A DNA stretch of 64,000 nt from contig JACKQL020000165.1 in assembly GCA_018296165.2 (NCBI GenBank), forward strand, positions 1-64,000. Reading direction: 5' to 3'. Shown piece by piece: positions 22,674-37,624 of the stretch. This stretch comes from Termitomyces sp. T153. Lineage: Eukaryota > Basidiomycota > Agaricomycetes > Agaricales > Lyophyllaceae. Under the pieces are notes generated by a model. That model saw only the letters and a list, made by a program, of their open reading frames with translations. It did not search any database and had not been told where the DNA came from. Position 1 is the first letter of the stretch, and each line of letters starts with the position of its first letter. Made by a program: the position numbers and the translations under genes.

Positions 22674-25600
22674 ATGTTGTCCTTCATATCACTTTTATTC
22701 GCCTCTTCGCTACTTGTGCGATGCAATGGCGTTGTTCTCAGTAAATGAACAGTCTCTGCTTGGTGACAGATAAAGTTACATCATTTCGTCAATTAGGATC
22801 CTGGGAGGATAGCTACATCTTAGCAAATGCCACAACGTCAGCAATGACTATCGATGAGAAGATCGGGCTTGTGAGAGGTACAGGACAGTTGAGTTCAGTT
22901 CGTAAGTCCTTATATTTCTTTTGCCAAAGCTTCTCTCAACGAGAATTTAGGCCGATGTGGTGGTGACACGACTCCTGTCTCCCGTCTGGACGTTCCTTCC
23001 ATATGCTTCAATGATGGACCGGCTGGAGTGAGGTCGACCAAAGGAGTGACTGGGTTCCCTACAGGAATCAATGCTGCATCTACGTTCAGTAGAAGACTCA
23101 TGCTTGCGAGAGGTAAGGCGCTCGGAGAGGAGTTCCGCGGAAAGGGGATACAGTACGCGACCTCTCGTTCCACGCATGGCCGCGACTGACCGTCATCTCA
23201 GTGTTTTCCTTGGTCCGGCCATGGATATCGTAGGTTCTTCACCGTTGGTTTCTGATGGAGTGTACAACTGAAATCTTTCTAGATGCGCAATCCGAAGGCC
23301 GGAAGAGGTTGGGAAAGGTTCGTCACAATCAAATTACAATGCCTTCTGACCTCATATACCAATAGCTTTGGACCTGATCCGTACCTCAATGGTGAAGGCG
23401 CCTTTCAAACAATTACAGGTGTACAGAGCGTGGGTGTTCAGGCGTGCGCAAAGCATCTCATCGCTAACAATCAAGAACACAATCGTTATCGCCTAAATGC
23501 GAATGTTGATGATAGGACACTGGCTGAGATATACTGGTATCCATTTCTTAGGAGCATTGAAGTTTGTCCAACACCCTAAATGATCTGAGTTAGTTCAGCT
23601 GAGATTCATATAGGCCGGAGTCGCATCTGTTATGTGCGCCTACAATAAGCTCAACAACACATCCAGCTGTCATAATGCCGCTTTGATTGGCAATAATGGA
23701 CTCCTTCGTCGTAATGGGTTCAAGGGTGCGCTGATCGTGGTTACCTTCGTTGTGTTTGAGCTCGAGGGACACTGGAACAGGCTACGTCGTGAGTGACTGG
23801 GGTGCAACGCACGACTCTGCCAGTGACAATGCCAATGCTGGGCTCGATATGGAACAACCAGGAGATTCCATCTTCATTGGTATGCTATTGGAAGCAGCCC
23901 TCATACATGTGCTCATATCTCATCTGTTCAGGAGGTGGTGTATTCGCTGGTCTGGAATCAGCAGTCGACTCGGGCTTGGTCTCAGCAGATGTGGGTACTG
24001 TAAATCATCCATGAACGTGGTCTAAACAAGCGATTTAGAGGCTTGACCAGATGGTCACGCGTATCCTCGCACCATGGTACCTATTGGGCCAGGACTCAGT
24101 ACATGGACCTGTATTTGCATATCTCTGACTCGACTGACTGACTATCACAGGGGTTCCCGCCTGTCAACTTCGATGCTCAACATCCCGACGGTTCAGGGTC
24201 ACTCAACCTCAACGTGTCTGTGCGGTCAGACGCACATACAGCACTCTCACGCGAGATCGCGTCTGCATCTGCTGTACTTCTCAAGAACAATAGGACAACT
24301 ACGACGGGTACATTGAATGGGACGACTACGCGTGGTCTGCCTCTCTCAGCGTCAATGATGAAGACAATCGCTGTGGTCGGTCAGGATGCGAAGATGCCAA
24401 ATTTGAACTGTAACGATCTGAATGAATGTAGTGATGGTACAATGTCAATCGGGTCAGTTCAAATATCTTTCTCTCTCAAAATTGTTCTGATAAGACGTTA
24501 GGTGGGGTTCTGGATCAAACTCACTTGAGTTCATCATTGCTCCTATTGATGCCATCACATCTTTCGTTGGAACGTCTGCGAACATAACATCTTCGCTCTC
24601 GAACGATTTGACCACAGGGACCGCTGCTGCTGAGGGGAAAAACGTTGCTTTGGTCTTTGTTAATGCGTCAGTAGGCTCAATATCTGTCTACAACGTTTTC
24701 TGATTGCATACTCATAGTATGAGCGGAGAACTTGGTTTCTACACCATCGTTGCTGGAAATCAGGGTGATCGCAATGATTTGGATCTATGGTATCAAGGCA
24801 GCAGTTTGGTAAGTGATCATGTTTGGTGTTCCCATCGTTACCTGATACAAGATTGGTAGGTAGAGGCAGTTGCAGCGGTGAATGAAAACACTGTTGTTAT
24901 AGTACATTCTGTGGGACCGGTGTACATGCCGTGGTCGACGCACCCAAATATTACGGCCATTATCTACGCCGGAGCGCCCGGAGAACAGACCGGTCCATCT
25001 ATCGTTGATGTCCTATATGGCAATTATAACCCAAGTGGGCGACTTCCTTTCAGTATTGCAGATGTATGGAGTGATCGGTTCTCAATTTCACCTTGAATTC
25101 TGATTTTTTTTGTACAGTCCGAAGATGATTACGGTACCACTATCCTATATGACAATCCTGAAAATGTATGTATTGGAGCTGTCAATGTCCGATTCAGCTA
25201 ATACATCCGTCGGTGTTCTAGATTAACTACGCGGAAAACCTCCTGCTTGACTATCGCTACATGGACTCTATGGGCATCGTACCAAGATTCGAGTTTGGCT
25301 TTGGGTTATCATACACCACATTCGCTTATTCGGATCTATCCATCTCTGCATCTGGAACATCGCAAATCATCACATTCGCCGTGTCGAACATTGGTGCCGT
25401 CGCAGGCACAGAAAAACCCCAGTTATATCTTGGTTACCCTTCTAACGCAGGAGAGCCGAGTAAAGTCCTGCGAGGATTTGAAGAAGTTGTTTTAGACGTT
25501 GGTGCTAGTTCACTTGTGAACATGACGCTTATTCAAAGGGATATGAGGTACATCTTTGGGCCTGTTAGCGAGAAAATTGACTTATTACAAGATTTTCTTC

Positions 25601-25706
25601 CAGTATCTGGGATACGTCAATTCAATCTTGGATCCGACCGTCAGGAATGTTCACCGTCTACATAGGCGCCTCAATTAGAGATATACGTCTCACGAGCACT
25701 TTCTGA
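22674..25706 (+). CDS. Secreted GH3 beta-glucosidase, tandem copy 2
   Basis: The gene begins MLSFISLLFASSLLVRCNGV, a signal peptide, and ends with LTSTF and TGA at 25,706. I could place 16 short GT-AG introns and 17 exons that join in frame at every junction I checked. The catalytic domain includes [38 protein letters not shown], the [14 protein letters not shown] block, KHLIANNQEHNR, and the nucleophile segment [10 protein letters not shown]. The second domain has [17 protein letters not shown] and [10 protein letters not shown]. The C-terminal part carries [22 protein letters not shown] and an Fn3-like domain (PQLYLGYPS). At the intron before VVSDWG it has a normal GT donor (23,726), unlike copy 1. 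It is likely extracellular and active on beta-glucosides. Sequence and intron identity with copy 1 show an ancestral tandem duplication of a unit of about 5 kb. Confidence 0.92.
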
Positions 25707-26080
25707 TCACTGGAGTCCTGTACGCACTAGCTTTCAATCAAATTAATTCTGTCCACACTTCCTCCGAGGATCTAGAACTCGTTTCCTCATGCTTTTGCCT
25801 GATGTGACTCACCTTAAGGCTTGTATCTTGAAGTTTAATCTCGCAGGTTTTAAATTTCGTTCATGCAAAAACAATCTTAAATACTATCTTTTCCATCCAC
25901 TCACCTACTTGTTTCTCGTCTATTACTCGGTTTTTAGGGACCCATATTTGATTCGTTGCATCAAGGAGTGATACGGGTTTGGGTTTTCGTGCCACTGCAC
26001 TGCCTTCATGATGATTGTGTCAGCATATGTCTCCATAAGCACAACTACATAGGCAACGTTGTGGCCCTTTCGCAGCGGTT
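25707..26080. other. Short intergenic region
   Basis: About 370 bases separate the beta-glucosidase stop from the next start codon in the same direction. I see nothing beyond an A/T-rich stretch near 25,840-25,940. Confidence 0.4.
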
Positions 26081-27440
26081 ATGACTCCAGAAGAACGAAG
26101 ATACATCGAAGTTGTCGGATTCAACCTGGAATCTTATATTGCACCATATGCCGTCGCATCACTTCTTCAAGGTCCGCTCTCTTTGGTGTCTACTGAGTCA
26201 GTTAATTAGTTAATTCATTCCATCTTCAACAGGGATGGTCCTCATCCTTTTTGTCCCTACTTTTTGTATCCTAACGTCAGTATTCAACTCGATTTTTCTA
26301 TTTAGTTAATTCCCGTCATGTCAATTGCAGACAAATGCAAGGATCGCGCCGACGAAGACTAATGATATTGAGTTTAATAGCTGTAGGACTATTACTATCG
26401 ACAGGTTACACTTTGACCACAATTATTGATATTGTGGCCGCTCTCCGCTCCCTTTCGTGGGGTAATCAGTCTCCCGGAGAGAAGAATGCTCGAATGCAAC
26501 AAATTGTCTTCCATACTTCCATCCTTCAGTTATGGTGCATACGTTTCTTTGTATGGTTTCTACGAGTTATCTAGTTGCCCAACCTGACTAATGGCCAGCT
26601 TTGTACTCAGCCGATTCTCAATGACACGCTGATAGCGTGGCGGAATTGGGTTATCTTCTCCCAAAACCGGTGGACATTATATGCGACTGGGTTTTTCTGG
26701 GCCACTTCGACCTGTGGGTTTCCGATGAGCGCACTGCCCTTGTCAGATTTGACATGCTTCAGTGACAGGAATTGTTCATCTTGCTCTTAGCTCTAATCCC
26801 AATACAAACTTTTCAAATAGCCAAGTCAACAATCCACTCTTTCTACTCAGCATGACACTATCCGTTGCTACAATGCTACAGCAACCTGTTCAATTGCATG
26901 GACATTGTGGCGAGTATTTGTCCCATCCTGTGATTCAAACTACTCATTTTACACACGCTTTCATAGGCGATGCCGAAAATTCATTCCATGGAAACTTGTT
27001 CAGAATCGTTCAGCAAATCTGTGGAAGGTTATGTACATTCTTTTGGAGACTGGTGTAGCGTATTGCATATTACAGGTGCGGAAAAGATACGGAACAATCA
27101 AAATCTGCTCAGACATTCTTATTGTAACAATTATAGTTGCTGGCGACCGTCATGTACGATCTGCCTGTAGATGCATGGTCAGCATCAGGCATCGCCAGTA
27201 ATGCCACTCTCCCAGTGTTTGTGCTATTTTCCGTGAGTAGTAACTAATCTGAATAAGAATGAATAATAGCTTATTCACTCATTCCATCTGAAGGCTATGT
27301 ATCCGATGCTCATTGCACTTTTCGTTCATGGGCCAAGTCGGATAATAGACGAGACATGGGTGGCCGATGTCACAGGTGAATTCGGTGGATTGACACAACT
27401 TGTCGAAGACTCGCCCCTCAATAGGGGCAACTCAATTTGA
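26081..27440 (+). pseudogene. Multi-span membrane protein (agaricomycete family) with probable frameshift
   Basis: The first exon starts MTPEERRYIEVVGFNLESYI. Later exons, separated by GT-AG introns, hold YTLTTIIDIVAAL, PILNDTLIAWRNWVIF, SIAWTLWRVFV, KVMYILLETGVAYCIL and MYPMLIALFVHGPSR, ending at TGA 27,438-27,440. The order of hydrophobic spans and the NDxLIxWRxWVIF signature identify the same uncharacterised multi-span family as the gene at 13,620-14,879. Near 26,872 the reading frame changes without a usable intron. Comparison with the paralogue's FLTNVVATSF segment suggests one base is missing in a run of A. If that is real and not a sequencing error, the product is truncated in the middle. 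Its position right after the beta-glucosidases does not imply a shared function. Confidence 0.6.
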
Positions 27441-27977
27441 ACTCTGTTCTTGCCCCCGTGTTCCCATGTAAAACTCATTTGAACAACATACAGATACAGG
27501 GATCTGTAACTTCAAGCCCGTCACACGTCACTTAAGTAGGAGATATGAGCTACTGTAGCGTTCAACAAGAGAGCAATTCCTGTCGAACACATGTCTCTTG
27601 TTATTATAGACACTCTAGACATTCGAGATAGCATCATCAAATTACAAGGCTGGAGAGGTTTTTGGGTAATAAAGTTAAGTAACTTCTGAAAGCATGTACA
27701 GCGAAGTCCGGAATAAGCCGCACATTGTTTACACCAACAACTATACAATGGCCGGGCCGTTCGCCGCGTTTCAGAAGCCGTCTTAAATTCAAATAAAGTT
27801 GCGTTACTCGGCTTGCTCATGCTCTTCCAGGTTAGTCCGTTCGATACTTCTGCTCCTAGAGCAATCGGAACGTGCTCTTTCTATGATTTTGAGTGAATAC
27901 GAGAAAGCTGTTTTACTATCTGTTCCGCAAACTGACAATCTGTAAGTACCATCCGTTCTCCTTAGTCAACATCTTGA
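27441..27977. other. Intergenic region, nothing recognised
   Basis: A 99-codon minus frame (27,521-27,820, starting MSKPSNATLFEF) is Cys-rich in its middle but has no motif I recognise. The right end leads into the aspartokinase-like gene relic. Confidence 0.3.
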
Positions 27978-29581
27978 ATGCGAAAGACACAAATCGCACC
28001 ACCCTGCATACTCCCCCACCAACACCTCGGTCTGACTCGCTTGTACTCTTCATCCAAGAGCCGAATCAGCCTTCTCGGACAATTGTCGACGGAATATTCG
28101 AACGCCATTGTATCGGCGCGAGGCACATCCTCTGCATGGGATGCCATCATGACTCTAAGAATATTCTCACTCGTCCGGAGAAAGACTTGCGAGATGATTG
28201 TGATCGTGCCTGAGGATATTAACAGCAGTGCAGGTACGGCCTATCGAGTAGCCTCGAACTGTCATACAAAATCATCCAATCGCCCTAAGACACCCGGGGA
28301 GATTTTAATTCAAACACGAGACAGAATCATTTGTGTCGGAGAGCTTATGGCATGTCGTACTGCTGTCTCCGCCTTACAGTCGTGTGTACGTACCCATTCT
28401 ATACCATGTCGATGAGTATGTAATGACCCTACAGAATATCCCAGCCCGGTGGACCTTATCGATCTGAACACCCCAAGCGCTCCGCCAGTGATGCCTGACC
28501 GAGCATTCTTTGACCTCTTTATAATGGTAATGAATCATAAGCTGACATTGGTGTCCTCTTCCGCCTCGTGTGAAACAAGTCCGGTACTCATGACTGATCT
28601 GCGTGCCGCACTCTGCGCAGTTGGAGCGAACGAGCTTCAAATATGGGAGGAGGTATATTTAGTTTCTTCCTTCGTCCACAGAAGTAATTTATCTCAGTTA
28701 TCCGTCTGAATCCTTCAGGTCGACGGGGTATTCAGTGCGGACGCAAGAAAATTTACGACTGCTGCATTCTACCTGAAATTACATCCGCTGTCAGCCGTGT
28801 TTCAATGACCCTCAGGTTACTTCCGTTTCTGATGTTCGTACATCCGTAGCAAGTGAAACTCTTAACCGCTTATGGCTTCGAAGTTATCCATCACCGCGCA
28901 ATATACCAGGCCATTTGCGCCAAAATACCTATCATAGTCAGAAATGTGGTTAATCCCACTGGCGCCGGTACTCGTGTTGAGACTACTACCAGTCGCGGCC
29001 CCGCGCAATTGGCAAAGCTGTACAAACCTCCATCTGTTCAGGCTCGTACATTCGCAGTGATCATTATGAACGAGCTTGAGCTCGTAGATATCCGTTTGAG
29101 GACTGGGAACTTCTTCCAAGCCGTCACCCACTTTCTGTTGAATGTCCTCAAGAATGACAAACACCGAAATATCACAATGGATTTGGTCACTTCGTCGCAG
29201 GACGAGGTTAGCTTGGTGATGTCTGCAACGCGGGACGGAGGAGTATTGGAGATATTGGAAGAGGTAAAGCGCGTTGCATTGGTATATATATATATATCGA
29301 CCCCAAGAGCTTCTTTAATCATAAGTCAATGGACAGGTGACCATTACCCGCGGATGAACTACCTCTAAGTTATCTTTGATCAGAAAGAAGGGCCTTCCAT
29401 GTCCATTGAGATATTGAAGGTGCTTATGGGAGCTCGTATTGATATCGCGAATACTTTGCATCGGCGCCGGGGCGAAGGCATTGGGTTCGCGATACCGACT
29501 TCCACCGCTTTGGAGGCGGGAAAGTTGGTCCATGATACCTTGTTGAACTACCAACAATGGAAGTTTGCGAAATTTCACTGA
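27978..29581 (+). pseudogene. Aspartate kinase-like gene, degenerate
   Basis: Aspartate kinase phosphorylates aspartate in the first step toward homoserine, threonine and methionine. Segments that resemble fungal enzymes occur in the right order: VSARGTSSAWD, DRIICVGELMACRTAVSAL, LRAALCAVGANELQIWEE followed across an intron by VDGVFSADARKFTTA, then LLTAYGFEVIHHRAIYQ and IVRNVVNPTGAGT. The ACT-type regulatory region follows with MDLVTSSQDEVSLVM and EAGKLVHDTLLNY, ending at TGA 29,581. Many positions that are invariant in working enzymes are changed. The N-terminal KFGGTSV nucleotide-binding motif was not found. Frame continuity between segments needs introns I could not all support, so I treat it as a pseudogene. 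It runs toward, and stops only a few bases from, the truncated sulfhydrylase relic. Confidence 0.6.
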
Positions 29582-29589
29582 CGTTGTAA

Positions 29590-30645
<1,056 letters not shown>

Positions 30646-31831
30646 TGATGCAGGATTCCTCAACATTGGGGAATATATATGGTGTCGGTGAGTTCGAAAA
30701 GCCAATAGTAGTGCATAGGACACTGGTATACTAAGTAGATTTCTGGGAGTTGCACCACCGACTGAGCATCAGGGCAGATGATGAGCACTTCCTGAGTCCG
30801 GCGCTTTCTAGTTGAGGTCGGCTTGTCACGGATACCAAGCGAGAGCAAATTTAAATTGTCTCCAGTGCTGACCTAAGCGCAACAGGATGCTCGATCGACC
30901 GTGGAAAAATGTTAGTTTCATCAATTTTCAGAATCATTTTTAGTGCAGTGAGATGACAAGCTCTGCTTAGCTTCTTGTTGCCCTAGGCCTTTGACTATGG
31001 CACATAACTTATTTGAAGAGGGCGTTGTTCTGACTTATGTGGATGATCGTGTAAGTTTCCGATCCGCTGGATCAAGCTTCTATATATGGCATCAGGGGGT
31101 CTCAGAGCAAAGTGTAGAACAATAGGAATGTTATATATGTATGAATGATTGATTCCCGGCAAGTGCGGAAGCTGGATGAAGAAACTCGAGGGCCTTTGAA
31201 CGGATGAAGACCGCGAGAAAATACTGACCACAAGATACAGTATCCACCCCAGTCGGCAGGTAACATATCGTCACTTGCACATGACTATAAGCAGATCAAT
31301 ACCGTTTCAGGCTCCGTCCGGCTTTTTGGGAAAGTCATCATAGAATCAATAGAAAACATTTACGTGTTCTTGACGAGTCGCGTTTTGCGATCAAGAATAC
31401 TTGATGGTCCTACTCTGGGGTATCCGTGACAACAGGGTGACGGACTCCAAGTCGATGTCAAGGACTCGACAAATTCGGGGTCTTGGTCCTCAATTCAAGT
31501 GCGAAGATGTTTTATTATAGAATACAGAGTAGCTGACAAAAATATGAGAAACACAGTATTGGCCGAGTTATTAGAAAGTGCCGACTGGGGGGTGCCGACT
31601 GTATGGTAGGGGATAAATACCATAGCCTTCTACATGATGTATTACTTGTCAGGCCACGTGGCTGAGCAAGTACTTACTGATTTGCTCCATGCTCACTTCT
31701 GTTGCTCCGATCCGAGTACAATGACCCACCGTCTGTCCCTCACATGCATTGGTAGGGTCGAAATTTATCTGCTATATAGAGCTCCACGACTGATCGGTTG
31801 CCGCAAGTTTGTCGAAGCCCGTCTTCGAACA
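30646..31831. other. Shared upstream region between divergent sulfhydrylase copies
   Basis: About 1.2 kb separates the 5' ends of the truncated (minus) and intact (plus) sulfhydrylase genes, which point away from each other. It contains only short frames (62 codons at 30,660-30,848 -, 78 codons at 30,995-31,231 -, and a frame merging into the intact gene's first exon from 31,634). Methionine-responsive sites would be expected here, but I cannot identify one by eye. Confidence 0.4.
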
Positions 31832-33582
<1,751 letters not shown>

Positions 33583-34478
33583 AGTCACTCCAGGTACCTG
33601 ATGAAGATATAGAAGATATAGAGTTGGATCTGATGAAGATATGAGTTACATGTACTATTTTTTGTAAGGTGGATGCTGAGAACATTGGCTATAGCTATAA
33701 CATGTGGTGTACCAAGCATACTTCTCTCTGCTGGCAATAGTGTTTCCCAAGGAAATACTGGCAAAGAAACTTGTCATACTATTACCAAACAGTGGGCTCT
33801 GAAGAATGGAAAAAGCCTCAATTCGAAGAAAAAATTTGTCAAAGAAGTGGTATGATGTTTCCTATTCCATTTTCCTAATGGAAACAGGTTTTGTTTCCAG
33901 AAGTGTGTCCCTACTCAACTGTCGTAGTCTTAAGCATCTTGATTTGATGTTGTAATCTGATCTTACTCCACTTGTCATATGTCAAGTTTGACAGCCGAGT
34001 AATTCACATTAAACTTATGAATAAGTTTCACGTGGTTTTCTTCGCTTTCTTCGTTCATCCTGCCAGGATACTCTCAACCACATCCCTGTCAGAGATTCTC
34101 GATGAATCGCTAATTTTCCTCCCCTTTCAGAACCCGCAAGAGCTTCACACCCGTAACGGACCAACCCGACCGGATGTTGGCAAGTCGGCGCTTAATGGGG
34201 ATCCTTGTCGTAAATGGTACATATATATTATATCTCCGCGCGGCTCAGAGAAGGAATCGTCCCCTATCGTTCCTCATCCTATGGCGTTGGGGTGGCCAAG
34301 TACTAACATCAGCATCACCTCAACGTGACACCGGGGATCCTTCGATGCCTGATAAAGTGCAACTCCATTGTCATGCGAGAGAACATTCCGGCGGTCAGAG
34401 AAATAACCCTAGCCGTACTTAACAGAAGGCGGTGACTGGCTACCGAAGTTCATCGGGCAACTAGAGTATTCTTGACGC
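33583..34478. other. Intergenic region with a CpG-poor patch
   Basis: About 33,590-33,900 is CpG-poor and contains a 60-codon frame (33,673-33,855) with TGKETCHTITKQWALKNGKS that I cannot place. A small imperfect repeat of GATGAAGATAT occurs near 33,600-33,645. The CpG-poor patch may be an old repeat fragment. Frames at 33,972-34,422 are not recognised. Confidence 0.3.
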
Positions 34479-35667
34479 ATGAATAGACTAGGGTTTAAGA
34501 ACAGCTCCCTGCATCGAGACAATAACTCATTCCCCCATATGACCTCTTTATTCAACCTCGATAACCTCTGTCGTGATCCAGAAGATGGTGCGTACCACTG
34601 CCCGAGCTGTAATGCTCCATTCACAAGGAGGTCGAATCTCCGGAGACACTTTGTGATCCGTACGGTCATTTTTCTTGTCTGGTGGCCGGTACACGACTCA
34701 TTGCTCATAGATACGCGTAACATGCCTTTCAAATGCGATTCATGCGAAAGTCGATTCTCTCGCAGGTGCGTTGTCTTTCAAGCACGACTCCATGACCATC
34801 GCTGCTTACAACTTCGAGTAGTGATGAGTTACGTTATCACTTGCTTTCTTGTCCCGAGCCATGGCAAGGCGCAACCACTCCGAGCTTTCCCACAATACCA
34901 AGATTCTCATCTAATCCTGTCTTCAATGTCATGGCACCTCTACAAACAGACGTTACACCTTCGTTCCTAGCCCACGATTCGCCCCCCACGATTTCGCCCT
35001 CATCCGCCAGCCAAGACGCAGACCAAGCTTTTGCAGACTTCATGTCGTCTCTTTCCTCTCCTGCTAGTGATGTAATAGATGAGTTTCGAACATCTTACAA
35101 TCAGTTTGGAGCACTGGGGAATGTGCTGGGCCCCACGGACAAGGTATATGGCGATCTTCTTGCATTTACCACTGTCCACTAAAAGCGTCATTGCTATCGA
35201 CAGAACCCCAGTTCTTCTAATCGTTCTCCTATTTCACGCCGGCCATCGACGAATCGGACTCGTCTGTATCCTCGGCGAACCACTATCCAGCCCTATTACG
35301 CCTTGAACAGACGTAAAAAAATCAAAGACAAGCCGATTTATACACGTTGTCAGGTCGATGATATGCTGAATGCCGTCAGCAGTTGCTTTGCTGGGACAAT
35401 GGTAGGTACTTTGGTTCCTTCTACTCTGGGTCCTGATCCTTCTACTTTGAATGTGTTTACCGATCGACCCCACAGGAAGAGGTCCTGAGACGCATCGACG
35501 CCAATAATAGAAACAACGACAAGGCGCCAGACCCTGTCAAAAACGCTGTGGTCCCGGTTGAAGGCCCCAATCACGAACTCCGCAAAATACTGAGCGATAC
35601 CCTTCCGCGCCTCTTCAACGGCCTTCAAAACTTTCTCGACGAACGAACAAAAGCTGGCGCTGATTAG
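34479..35667 (+). CDS. Zinc-finger protein (C2H2 + C2HC), probable transcription factor, 315 aa
   Basis: Exons 34479-34659, 34711-34765, 34822-35143, 35204-35401 and 35476-35667 join in frame to 316 codons including TAG. Two adjacent fingers are built across the first two introns. Finger 1 is C-PS-C, twelve residues, H-FVI-H (YHCPSCNAPFTRRSNLRRHF). Finger 2 is FKCDSCESRFSRSDELRYH followed by LLSC, giving a C-x2-C-x12-H-x4-C finger. The linker TRNMPFKC replaces the usual TGEKPF. The rest is Ser/Pro/Asp-rich (LSSPASDVIDEF), then basic (YYALNRRKKIKDKP), and ends in a helical stretch (LPRLFNGLQNFLDERTKAGAD). This composition fits a nuclear DNA-binding regulator. Targets are unknown. The start ATG is the first in frame before the fingers, and an extra upstream exon cannot be excluded. 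It is the last host gene before the transposon block. Confidence 0.75.
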
Positions 35668-36600
35668 TCAGGCTTTATTCAGGAATTTCACATACAACGA
35701 CGTACTGTAGTAGCCACGACTCACTAGCATCCACTCTCTATGTATTTTTAGCGTCACATCAACAGACGACCAGACACGGAGTGCAGGCAACAACGGACAT
35801 TGTTGAAATAAAAATCCCTTCCATTTGTCAAACATGGGTGGTTAGGGTTTGATTCAAAATATGGCCTCTTTTGCACGATACATGTGAGTGTTGTATTCAA
35901 CATCCTCACTCAGGTTCTTTAGGGTCTAAGTTAATTGAGGGGAGGTGGGATACAGAAAATCTCGACGTGATTGTTGGCTTGCCGTCCCATTCTCTGGCCT
36001 TCCACGATATAGCCCTGAACCAGTCAATTTAATCATAACTTCTGAGATTCGCGATGGCTGGTCTATATAATTTAATCCTAATAGGTACGTAATCCTAATA
36101 GGTACGTCAGGAGTTCAAAGAGTAGAATAATCAATTCCATATACAATGCGCTGACCTACAGTCCAAATGAACATTTCACACAAAACTGTTGTGGGAGAAG
36201 ACTAATATGAGGTGGACAAGATCTATAACTCTTGGCTTTACTAGGGTAAGGTTTGTTACTTGGTCTGCTGCATTGGGTATGGCCTAGAGGATGGCACTTG
36301 AAATCCCCTTAACAATTTTGGAGCTGCTCTGGACACTCTTCAGGACTTCACAGGCCCCAAAGTCCAAGAAACTTCCTAGGCCAGATGTAATGCTTCAGAG
36401 GCATAAGCATGCAAAAAACTGTACAGCATAACAGAAAAACTTAAACTCCAAAAATGGCAATTGAATTCAGAGTTCAATCTAAAAATAGAAATCCATTGTA
36501 AACAGCCTCAATCTCCAGCCTCAGGGCATGTGACCATATGAAAATATAGCTCTTGAACTGCAACTTTTCCTAGAACACCCTGTTATCTTCTTCCACCTCA
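35668..36600. other. Transition from host DNA to repeat block
   Basis: CpG is still present up to about 36,140 and then nearly vanishes. No gene is seen. The stretch 36,470-36,550 resembles about 62,020-62,100 (shared CAATCTCCAG and CCATATG/GACTATAT blocks), so it may hold part of an LTR or other repeat common to both sites. Confidence 0.35.
36073..36106. repeat. Perfect 17-bp tandem duplication
   Basis: TAATCCTAATAGGTACG occurs twice back to back (36,073-36,089 and 36,090-36,106) at the edge where CpG content collapses. It might be an excision footprint or simple slippage. Confidence 0.7.
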
Positions 36601-36645
36601 TACTCCTCATCATTAGCTAGAATTGACAGTGGTGGTGGTTTTCAG

Positions 36646-37330
36646 CTAGGGGTGGGGTCCTCTGGAGCTGCAAAACTCTTGACCTAATGGTCCTCTGCTT
36701 GTGGGCCTCATGTCCCCTTGAGCTGGGGCCACTCTTCTCATTGTTGGGAGTGCTATATCTCTTGGCACCAAGCCTTCTGCCCATGCAGTCAAGCCATCAA
36801 AGCCAGGAAGTGAGTTGCTTCCTGGTCCTCCCCCTCTTGAGTTCTGTCCAGACCTCATGGAATATTCTGGTGGATCTATGTCCACCTTGCCTGGTCATTT
36901 CTTTTTCTTGCCCATGGAGCAAGGAGTTTCTTAGTACAGTTGGCATGTTGCACCAACAATGTGGAAGAAGACAGAGACCAGTTGAACTTGATGCTCAGCC
37001 AATTCTTTGGCTGACATAATTGTTGATGGCTGCTGGCATGGTGGTCTATTGATCTTCTGGACTAAGTCAAGTTGACTTAGACCTTCTAGCCAACTGTGCA
37101 GGGCACTGCACACCCTGCAATTCCAAGTATTTGTCAAGGGCCACCAGGTCCTTGCAGGTCACAAGAGACTCCCAAGTAGTGTCCCCAAGACTCCAACAAA
37201 TCTCAAACTCAAGGTTCTTACCATTCCAACAATGACCCACTAGGTCATTGACAAATCATTCCTGGTTGTCTGGGGCACCAAAGTTGTAAGGCTCTAGTGT
37301 TGCTCTATTGGGGAACAGCATGTCATTGCT
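36646..37330 (-). pseudogene. Element A C-terminus: chromodomain-like segment and Pro/Gly/Arg tail
   Basis: On the minus strand the sequence contains FVNDLVGHCWNGKNLEFEI, then WSLGDTTWESLVTCKDLVAL and DKYLELQGVQ. The pattern of an aromatic/hydrophobic strand, W-S-L-G-D-x-T-W-E and a following helix is what a divergent chromodomain of gypsy integrases looks like. Further on, an uninterrupted 79-codon frame (36,885-36,646, MDIDPPEYSMRSGQN) is rich in Pro, Gly and Arg. Such domains are thought to steer integration to particular chromatin. The copy is broken by stops between the two parts. Confidence 0.55.
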
Positions 37331-37624
37331 TGCCTTATACAGGTGTAGCAGCAACACATGGAACTGAGGATGTAGCCTTCATTCCTGGAGCACCATAGGC
37401 AACTCCAATACATAATTATAGGTCTCATTGTAGGCCACCAGAATTCTATATGGCCCAACCCACTTCAGGCAGAGCTTTCTTGCTCCTCCCTTAGAAAGTT
37501 TGAGATTCTTCATTGAAAAGTACATCAATGCACCTTTCTCAAGCTCTGAATCAGGCCTGCAACATGAGTTGGCCATGCATGTCTGAAAGATGCATGCCTC
37601 AATAATCATGTCATAAGCTGCTGC

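Noticed and set aside
29284..29300. TA dinucleotide run
   Set aside because: Short microsatellite of eight or so units, without sign of function.
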